Made by a program: the position numbers and the translations under genes. The notes beneath the pieces were generated by a model, which saw only the letters and a list, made by a program, of their open reading frames with translations, had not been told where the DNA came from and did no database searches. A stretch of DNA of 10,644 bases. It comes from DATKEH01 sp035546355 (GTDB taxonomy: Bacteria; Acidobacteriota; Thermoanaerobaculia; Multivoradales; JAIOJS01). The stretch is taken from the NCBI GenBank assembly GCA_035546355.1, contig DATKEH010000265.1:1-10644 (forward strand), written 5' to 3'. Below are positions 4,407 through 10,644 of this stretch, piece after piece (within the stretch, counting starts at the first letter, position 1; each line of letters starts with the position of its first letter).

Positions 4407-7400
4407 ATGAAACTCATCGAATTCTCCCTCCGGCGCCGCGTCACCGTCTCGATGGTGGCGGTGGCGGTGGTGCTCTTCGGACTGGTGGCCTTCGGCCGCC
4501 TACCGGTCAACCTCCTCCCCGATCTGTCCTACCCCAGCCTGACGGTGGAGACCCGCTACCCGGGCGCCGCCCCGGGGGAGGTGGAGGCCCTGATCACCCG
4601 CCCGACCGAGGAGGTCGTGGGGGTGGTCAACGGCGTGCAGCGACTGACCTCGGTGTCGCGCCCGGGACTGTCGCAGGTGACGCTGGAGATGGGCTGGGGG
4701 CGGAACATGGATTTCGCCGCCCTCGACGTGCGGCAGAAGCTCGAGCTGCTCACCCTGCCGCGCGAGGCCGACAAGCCGGTGCTGCTGCGCTTCGACCCCG
4801 CCAACGAGCCGGTGGTACGGCTCTACCTCACCGGCGCCGCCGACCTCTACGAAGCGCGCTATCTCGCCGAGGAGGTGCTCAAGAAGGACCTCGAATCGAC
4901 CGAGGGCGTGGCGGCGATCAAGGTGCACGGCGGCTACGAGGAGGAGATCCAGGTGCAGGTCGACGAGCGCAAGCTCTCCCTGGTCGGCCTCACCATCCAG
5001 CAGGTCAACGAGCGCCTGGGGCGCGAAAACGTCAACCAGGCGGGCGGCAGCCTGTACGAGTCGGAGGCCCGCTACCTGGTGCGGGCGCAAAACGAGTTCC
5101 GCGACCTCGACGACATCCGCGACACCATCCTGCTCTCGGAGGCGGGGCGGAAGGTGACCCTCGGCGACGTCGCCGAAGTGCGCCGCGGCCACGCCCAGCG
5201 CGAGGTCATCACCCGCTTCGGCGGCTCCGAAGCGGTGGAGCTGGCCGTCTACAAGGAAGGCGACGCGAACACGGTACAGGTCGCCAAGGCCCTGCAGCAG
5301 CGCCTCGAGAACGTCCGGGAGGAGCTGCCCGAGGGCGTCTCGGTGGTGGCCGGCGTCGACCAGTCCCGCTTCATCCGCGCCTCCATCGACGAGGTGCTGT
5401 CCAACGCCGTGCTGGGCGGCCTGATCGCCATGGTCGTGCTGCTGCTGTTCCTCAAGCGCCCCGGCAGCGCCCTGGTCATCGGCATCTCGATCCCGGTGTC
5501 GATCGTCGCCACCTTCTTCCTGATGTACCGCACCGGGACCACCCTCAACATCATGTCGCTGGGAGGCCTGGCCCTCGGCGTCGGCATGCTGGTGGACAAC
5601 GCCATCGTCGTCCTCGAGGCGATCGTCAAGCGCCGCGAGGCGGGAAGGAGCGCCTGGGACGCCGCGCGCGAAGGCGCCTCGGAGGTGGGGCCGGCGGTGA
5701 TCGCCTCGACCCTGACCACGGTGGCCGTCTTCCTGCCGGTGGTGTTCCTGGAGGGGATCGCCGCCCAGCTCTTCCGCGATCAGGCGCTGACCGTCTCCTT
5801 CTCCCTGATCGCCTCGCTGGCCGTGGCGCTGACGCTGATCCCGATGCTGGCCCTGTACCTCGGCAGCCGGCCCGCGGCCGAGGCCGCCGCGACAGGCGAA
5901 GCGGCGCCGGTGGGCCGCGCCCGTCGCGTCGGCCGGTTCCTCGGAGTGACCCTCCTGGCCGGCCTGCTCCGCGGCGTGCGCTGGACACTGCGGCTGGCGG
6001 GCAGGGCGCTGGCGGTGCTCTCGCGGCCGGTATCGCGGCTGTTCGACGCCTCGCTCGACCGCCTGCAGGGCTTCTATCCCGTTCTGCTGCGGCGCGCGCT
6101 GCGGGCCCGCGCCGTGGTAATGCTGACCGCCACGGCGGCGCTGGCGGGTGCCGCCATGCTGGCGCCGCGCCTCGGGCTCGATCTCATCCCGACGTTCTCG
6201 CAGGGTGAGTTCTCCTTCCGCGTCGAGCTGCCCGAGGGCACGCCGCTCGCCGTCACCGACCGCTTCGTTGCCGGCGTGCAGCAGGTCCTGACGGACGATC
6301 AGCGGGTGGCCTCCTTCTCGAGCACCGCCGGCGGCGCCGGGCTGGCACTGACCCGCACCGGCAACGAGGGGGAGAACTTCGCCCAGATCGCGGTACAGAT
6401 GCGGGCTGGCGCCTCGCGCGAGGACGAGTCGGCGGTGATCGCCGCCCTGCGGGAGCAACTCGCCGCCTCCGACCTCGCCCGCTTCGAGTTCGAGCGCCCT
6501 TCCTTCTTCTCCTTCCGCACCCCCATCGAAGTGGAGGTGTACGGAGACGAGCTGCCGGCGCTGCACGCGGCGGCGCAGGGCGTCTACCGGCAGATGACCG
6601 ACGTGGCGGGGCTCGCCGACGTCAAGACCACCGCCGAGCTCGGCAACCCCGAGCTGCAGGTGGTCTTCGACCGCGACCGCATCGCCCGCATGGGGCTGGA
6701 CCTGGCGCAGGTGGTGGGGGCCGTCCGCGGCAAGGTGCAGGGCGAGGTCGCCACCCGGTTCACCGAGCAGGACCGCGAGATCGACATCCGGGTGCGGTCG
6801 GTGGAGGCCGGGCAGGCCTCGGTGGACGACGTGCGGCAGCTGATCGTCGCCCAACACGGGGGGCGCCCGCTGTACCTGGGCTCACTCGCCGAGGTCCGCC
6901 TCACCGAGGGGCCGAGCGAGATCCGGCGCATCGGGCAGAAGCGCGCCGCGCTCGTCACCGCCAACCTCGCCGGCCGCGACATGGGAGCCGTGGCGGCCGA
7001 CGTGAGGACGGCGCTGCGCGGTCAGGACCTGCCGGCCGGAGTCACCGCGCGGCTCTCCGGGCAGGAGGAGGAGATGCAGCGCTCCTTCCGCTCGCTGGCC
7101 CTGGCGATGGCGCTCGCCGTCTTCCTCGTCTACCTGGTGATGGCGTCGCAGTTCGAGTCGTTCCTCCACCCCTTCGTCATCGTCTTCACCCTGCCGCTGG
7201 GGGCGGTGGGGGTGGTGCTGGCGCTGGCGCTCACCGGCACGACGATCAACGTCGTGGCCCTGATCGGCGCCGTGATGCTGGCCGGGATCGTGGTCAACAA
7301 CGCGATCGTGCTGGTCGACGCGGTGAACCGGCGCCGCCGTGAAGGCATGGATCTCGAGGAAGCGCTGATCGAGGCCGGCAGCAGCCGCCTGCGGCCGATC

Positions 7401-7664
7401 CTGATGACCTCGGCGACCACCATCTTCGGCCTGATGCCCATGGCGCTGGGTCTGGGCGCCGGCGCCGAGCTACGGGCGCCGCTGGCGATCACCGTCATCG
7501 GCGGCCTCACCGTGGCGACGGCGCTCACCCTGGTGGTGATCCCGGTGGTCTACTCGCTGCTCGAGCGACGGGCCTTCGCCCCGGTCGCGGCGGCCGCCGA
7601 CGGGGGAGCCGCCCCGGCGCCCGGCGAGCTGGCCCCGGCCGCCGCCGTGGAGCCCCGGCCATGA
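4407..7664 (+). CDS. Efflux RND transporter permease subunit, first of two (HAE/AcrB-like)
   Basis: A complete 1085-residue inner-membrane RND pump of the AcrB/MexB superfamily. It takes substrates from the periplasm or outer membrane leaflet and drives them out with the ion gradient. The order is TM1 (about 12-32), first porter/docking loop (from LLPDLSYPSLTVETRYPG), TM2-6 (about 335-485), a linker (487-567), TM7, second porter loop, and TM8-12 (about 895-1040). TM4 reads GMLVD397-N398-AIVVLE: the first relay Asp is kept and the second is Asn. TM10 reads GIVVN964-N965-AIVLVD: the AcrB relay Lys is Asn. The TM6-TM7 linker is about twice the AcrB length, with an Ala/Gly/Glu-rich part and an Arg-rich, helix-forming part. 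The C-terminal 45 residues are Ala/Pro-rich. There are none of the Met-rich features of CusA metal pumps, so a drug, lipid or amphiphile exporter is more likely. The stop overlaps the next start. Confidence 0.96.
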   Translation: MKLIEFSLRRRVTVSMVAVAVVLFGLVAFGRLPVNLLPDLSYPSLTVETRYPGAAPGEVEALITRPTEEVVGVVNGVQRLTSVSRPGLSQVTLEMGWGRNMDFAALDVRQKLELLTLPREADKPVLLRFDPANEPVVRLYLTGAADLYEARYLAEEVLKKDLESTEGVAAIKVHGGYEEEIQVQVDERKLSLVGLTIQQVNERLGRENVNQAGGSLYESEARYLVRAQNEFRDLDDIRDTILLSEAGRKVTLGDVAEVRRGHAQREVITRFGGSEAVELAVYKEGDANTVQVAKALQQRLENVREELPEGVSVVAGVDQSRFIRASIDEVLSNAVLGGLIAMVVLLLFLKRPGSALVIGISIPVSIVATFFLMYRTGTTLNIMSLGGLALGVGMLVDNAIVVLEAIVKRREAGRSAWDAAREGASEVGPAVIASTLTTVAVFLPVVFLEGIAAQLFRDQALTVSFSLIASLAVALTLIPMLALYLGSRPAAEAAATGEAAPVGRARRVGRFLGVTLLAGLLRGVRWTLRLAGRALAVLSRPVSRLFDASLDRLQGFYPVLLRRALRARAVVMLTATAALAGAAMLAPRLGLDLIPTFSQGEFSFRVELPEGTPLAVTDRFVAGVQQVLTDDQRVASFSSTAGGAGLALTRTGNEGENFAQIAVQMRAGASREDESAVIAALREQLAASDLARFEFERPSFFSFRTPIEVEVYGDELPALHAAAQGVYRQMTDVAGLADVKTTAELGNPELQVVFDRDRIARMGLDLAQVVGAVRGKVQGEVATRFTEQDREIDIRVRSVEAGQASVDDVRQLIVAQHGGRPLYLGSLAEVRLTEGPSEIRRIGQKRAALVTANLAGRDMGAVAADVRTALRGQDLPAGVTARLSGQEEEMQRSFRSLALAMALAVFLVYLVMASQFESFLHPFVIVFTLPLGAVGVVLALALTGTTINVVALIGAVMLAGIVVNNAIVLVDAVNRRRREGMDLEEALIEAGSSRLRPILMTSATTIFGLMPMALGLGAGAELRAPLAITVIGGLTVATALTLVVIPVVYSLLERRAFAPVAAAADGGAAPAPGELAPAAAVEPRP
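7649..7652 (+). promoter_or_regulatory. Ribosome binding site of the second RND permease
   Basis: GGAG inside the last codons of the first permease lies eight bases before the ATG at 7661. With the ATGA stop-start overlap (7661-7664) it supports coupled translation of the two pumps. Confidence 0.55.
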
Positions 7665-10644
7665 ACCTGCCGAAGCTCGCCGTCCGCCGGCCGATCACCG
7701 CCACCATGGCGCTGCTCAGCGTCCTGGTGGTGGGGGGCATCGCGCTGTTCCGCCTGCCGCTCGCCTTCCTCCCCGAGGTCGACGCCCCCTTCCTGGTGGT
7801 CAGCGTCCCCTACCCCAACTCCAACCCCAGCCAGGTGGAGCGCGAGATCACCCGGCCGGTCGAGGAGATCCTGTCGACCCTGCCGGGTCTCAAGAAGCTG
7901 CAGGCCGAATCCACCGCCGACGGCGCGCAGTTCTTCTGCGAGTTCAGCTGGGGCAAGAGCCTCGACGTGGTGCGCATGCAGGTGTCGGAGAAGATGGACC
8001 AGGTCGAGCCGTCGCTGCCGGCGGGGATCGGCGAGGTCCAGATCTTCTCCTTCAACACCTCCAGCATGCCGGTCGTCCAGGCGCGCATCGCGGCGCAGGG
8101 CGTGGACCTGTCGCAGAACTACGAGCTGCTCGAGTCGCGGGTCGTCAACCCCATCCGCCGGGTGCCCGGGGTGGCTCGCGTCGACCTCAACGGCGTCGAG
8201 CCGCGCGAGCTCTACATCGACCTGATCCTGGCCGAGATCCAGGAACACCGCGTCGACGTCGGGCGCCTCGCCCGCCAGCTCCAGGGCGCCGGCACCAATC
8301 TGGTGCTCGGCGAGGTCGCCGACCAGGGGCTGCGCTACACCGCGCGCTCGCTGGGCTCCTTCCCCTCCATCGCGGCGATCGCCGAGCTGGTGATCGACGA
8401 GCGCGGGCTGCGCCTGGGCGACGTCGCCGAGATCTCCTACCAGGAACCGCCGATCGCCTGGGGCCGCCACCTCGATGGCCGCGACGCCGTCGCCATGGAG
8501 GTCTTCAAGGAGTCGACGGCCAACACCGTCGAGGTGGTGCGGGCGGTGAACCGGATCCTGCACGAGGAGGTCGACGCCGACCCGCTACTCGCCGGCATCA
8601 GCATCTTCGTGTGGGAGGACCAGGCCGACGCCATCACCGGCGGCATCACCGGCCTGCGCACCGCCGGGCTGATCGGTGCGCTGCTGGCGGTCTTCAGCCT
8701 CTGGTTCTTCCTGCGGCGCTTCGACTCGACCTTCATCGTCTCGCTGTCGATTCCGTTTTCGATCGTCGCCGCCTGCGGAGTGATGTACTTCCTCGGCAAG
8801 AGCCTCAACATCCTGTCGATGATGGGCCTGATGCTGGCGGTCGGGATGCTGGTGGACAACGCCATCGTGGTGCTCGAGTCGATCGACCGCAAGCTGCGGG
8901 ACGTGCGCGACCGGCAGGAGGCGGCGCTGGCGGGGGCGCGCGAAGTGTCGCTGGCGGTGACCGCCTCGACCGCCACCACCCTGATCGTCTTCCTGCCGCT
9001 GGTGGTGGGGGCTTCGACCGGCCTGACCACCTGGCTGCGCGAGGTCGGCATCACCATCTCGATCGCGCTGGCCTGCTCGTTGGTGACGTCGCTGGTGCTC
9101 ATCCCGCTGGTGTCGGCGCACTTCCTGAAGCCCAAGCAGGTGCGGCCGAGCCGCTTCCTGGTGGCGCTCGAGGAGCGCTACGCGCGCGTCCTGGCCTGGA
9201 CGCTGGTCCACAAGTGGAAGACCGCGGGGCTGCTGGTGGTCGGGCTGGCGATCGGCATCCTCCCCTTCCCGCTGCAGCTGGTCAAGACGGGGATGTTCTC
9301 GGCCGTGCGCAACGAGCGGCTCTACCTGGACTACGAGTTCACCGACTTCGTCTACAAGTCGGAGGCCGAGCGCTACGTGACCCAGGTCGAGCGCTTCCTG
9401 CAGGAGAACCGCGAGGACTTCCTGGTCGGCTCGCTCTACAGCTACTACCAGGAGAACGAGGCCGGCACCACCATCGTGCTGACCCGCCTGGACCTCGACG
9501 ACGACGCCATCAAGGAGCTGCGGACGAAGATCCGCGAGCGGCTCCCCGAGATCGCCGGGGTGAAGCTCAAGTTCGACGACAGCACCGAGGGGGGAGGCAG
9601 CTCGACCTACTTCGCCGTCAAGCTCTTCGGCCAGGACAGCTCGTTGCTCTACCGGCTGGCCGACGAGGCCGGCCGCCGGCTGGCCAGCGTCGCCGACGTC
9701 GAGGACATCTCGACCCCGCGCACCGGGGGCCGCAAGGAGATCCAGGTGGCGGTGGACCGCGACAAGGCGGCCCGTCTCGGGCTCACGGCCGAGGACGTCT
9801 CGGAGATCTTCTCGTTCACCCTCGGCGGCATGCGCCTCCCCCGCTTCAACGCCGGCGAGCGTGAGGTGGAGACCTGGCTCGCGCTGCGCATCGAGGATCG
9901 CCAGAACCTCGCCGACCTGGCCGCCCTCGAGATCCGCAGCCGCGACGATCGCCCTGTCCGTCTCGGCGACGTCGCCCGGTTCGAGGTGGTCGAGCGGCCG
10001 GCCACCATCCGCCGCGAGAACCGCAAGGTGCAGGTGGCCGTTCGCGCGGTCTACGAAGGGGACGACTGGAAGGGCGCCAAGGAGGAGATCGGCGGCCTGA
10101 TGGACAGCCTGGATCTCCCCGCCGGCTACTCGTGGGGGTGGAACGACCGCATCATCGAGCAGGAGGGGCAGGGGAAGGAGATGGCGGTGAACTTCCTGCT
10201 CGCCCTGATCCTGGTGTACCTGGTGATGGCGTCGCTGTTCGAGTCGCTGGCCCAGCCGTTCGCGATCCTCTTCTCGATCCTGTTCGCCATCCCCGGCGCC
10301 GCCTGGATGCTCGCCGCCACCGGCACGCCGTTCAATCTGATGGCCAACATCGGCGTGCTCATCCTGATGGGGGTGGTGGTCAACAACGGCATCGTGCTGC
10401 TCGACCACGTCAACCAACTGCGCGCGCGGGGGTTGTCAGACCACGAGGCGATCGTGCAGGCGGGCCGCGACCGGATGCGGCCGATCCTGATGACCGCCGC
10501 CACCACGGTCATCGGCCTGCTGCCGCTGGCGGTCGGCGGCGCCAACGTCAGCGGCCTGATGTACTTCCCGATGGCGCGCACGGTGATGGGCGGCCTGATG
10601 TCGTCGGTGCTGGTGACGCTGGTGGTGCTGCCCTTCATCAGCCT
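7661..10644 (+). CDS. Efflux RND transporter permease subunit, second of two (3' end outside window)
   Basis: An open frame of 994 codons that leaves the window without a stop. Usual family lengths suggest only some 30-70 residues are missing. It begins MNLPKLAVRRPITATMALLS, a standard RND N-terminus with TM1 at about 12-30. The first porter loop follows from FLPEVDAPFLVVSVPYPNSN. TM4 reads VGMLVD399-N400-AIVVLESID. TM7 is at about 520, with the second porter loop after it. TM8-12 start at about 845, and TM10 reads GVVVN908-N909-GIVLLDHVN. As in its partner, the second TM4 Asp and the TM10 Lys of AcrB are both Asn. The protein is clearly diverged from the first pump, especially in the porter loops, so this is not a recent duplication. 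Start and stop overlap (ATGA) with the first pump, so both are likely made together, possibly as a mixed trimer as in MdtBC. Substrate unknown. Confidence 0.95.
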   Translation, partial: MNLPKLAVRRPITATMALLSVLVVGGIALFRLPLAFLPEVDAPFLVVSVPYPNSNPSQVEREITRPVEEILSTLPGLKKLQAESTADGAQFFCEFSWGKSLDVVRMQVSEKMDQVEPSLPAGIGEVQIFSFNTSSMPVVQARIAAQGVDLSQNYELLESRVVNPIRRVPGVARVDLNGVEPRELYIDLILAEIQEHRVDVGRLARQLQGAGTNLVLGEVADQGLRYTARSLGSFPSIAAIAELVIDERGLRLGDVAEISYQEPPIAWGRHLDGRDAVAMEVFKESTANTVEVVRAVNRILHEEVDADPLLAGISIFVWEDQADAITGGITGLRTAGLIGALLAVFSLWFFLRRFDSTFIVSLSIPFSIVAACGVMYFLGKSLNILSMMGLMLAVGMLVDNAIVVLESIDRKLRDVRDRQEAALAGAREVSLAVTASTATTLIVFLPLVVGASTGLTTWLREVGITISIALACSLVTSLVLIPLVSAHFLKPKQVRPSRFLVALEERYARVLAWTLVHKWKTAGLLVVGLAIGILPFPLQLVKTGMFSAVRNERLYLDYEFTDFVYKSEAERYVTQVERFLQENREDFLVGSLYSYYQENEAGTTIVLTRLDLDDDAIKELRTKIRERLPEIAGVKLKFDDSTEGGGSSTYFAVKLFGQDSSLLYRLADEAGRRLASVADVEDISTPRTGGRKEIQVAVDRDKAARLGLTAEDVSEIFSFTLGGMRLPRFNAGEREVETWLALRIEDRQNLADLAALEIRSRDDRPVRLGDVARFEVVERPATIRRENRKVQVAVRAVYEGDDWKGAKEEIGGLMDSLDLPAGYSWGWNDRIIEQEGQGKEMAVNFLLALILVYLVMASLFESLAQPFAILFSILFAIPGAAWMLAATGTPFNLMANIGVLILMGVVVNNGIVLLDHVNQLRARGLSDHEAIVQAGRDRMRPILMTAATTVIGLLPLAVGGANVSGLMYFPMARTVMGGLMSSVLVTLVVLPFIS

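Noticed and set aside
4500..6857. 785-codon frame on the - strand opposite the first pump
   Set aside because: Its His/Gln/Asp/Gly/Leu-rich repetitive composition is the typical antisense image of GC-biased codons, and the + strand carries an unmistakable RND pump.
4407..7664. Heavy-metal (CusA/CzcA-type) identity for the first pump
   Set aside because: The TM4 segment reads VDNAIVVLE rather than the metal-pump DAAIVMIEN type, and no Met clusters are seen.
8585..10417. 610-codon frame on the - strand opposite the second pump
   Set aside because: Same antisense artefact. The + strand frame 7661-10644 is continuous and carries RND motifs from end to end.
1..10644. Mobile element, CRISPR array, defence island or RNA gene
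   Set aside because: No terminal repeats, transposase, integrase, repeat-spacer pattern or tRNA/rRNA-like sequence was found. The window reads as ordinary chromosomal export and efflux genes.

Overview
This is a GC-rich window (roughly 70% GC by eye, strong G/C bias at third codon positions) from a Gram-negative bacterium. The Gram-negative assignment rests on a periplasmic adaptor and two RND permeases, which span an inner membrane and periplasm. High GC, a sulfatase-like protein ending in an 'LRALGY'-type C-terminus, and one-adaptor/two-pump RND operons are common in Acidobacteriota and some delta-proteobacterial lineages. That placement is inference and is not proven here. All genes I accept are on the + strand and packed head to tail.

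Layout: (1) 3-1733, the 3' part of a sulfatase/alkaline-phosphatase-superfamily hydrolase whose frame stays open to the left edge. It has Thr where true sulfatases carry the Cys/Ser that becomes formylglycine. (2) 1818-2921, a two-gene Tat protein export cassette, tatA-tatC, with tatC directly behind tatA. (3) 2922-3098, a spacer with a long imperfect dyad. (4) 3099-4259, an RND periplasmic adaptor (HlyD/MFP family). (5) 4260-4406, a spacer with three evenly spaced hairpins, spanned by a doubtful 47-codon reading frame. (6) 4407-7664, a complete RND permease. (7) 7661 to the right edge, a second RND permease overlapping the first by ATGA and cut off at the window end.

The adaptor and two pumps form one probable operon for a tripartite efflux system. 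One adaptor followed by two different permeases is the arrangement of the heteromeric MdtABC system, so the two pumps may form a mixed trimer. No outer-membrane TolC-type gene is in the window. Both pumps keep the first Asp of the TM4 proton-relay pair, but have Asn for the second Asp and Asn where AcrB has the TM10 Lys.

I see no tRNA, rRNA, CRISPR array, insertion sequence, integrase or attachment site. Nothing in the window is clearly a new system. The points most worth checking are the Thr-type hydrolase, the two-permease pump with altered relay residues, and the structured 147-base spacer between adaptor and pump.
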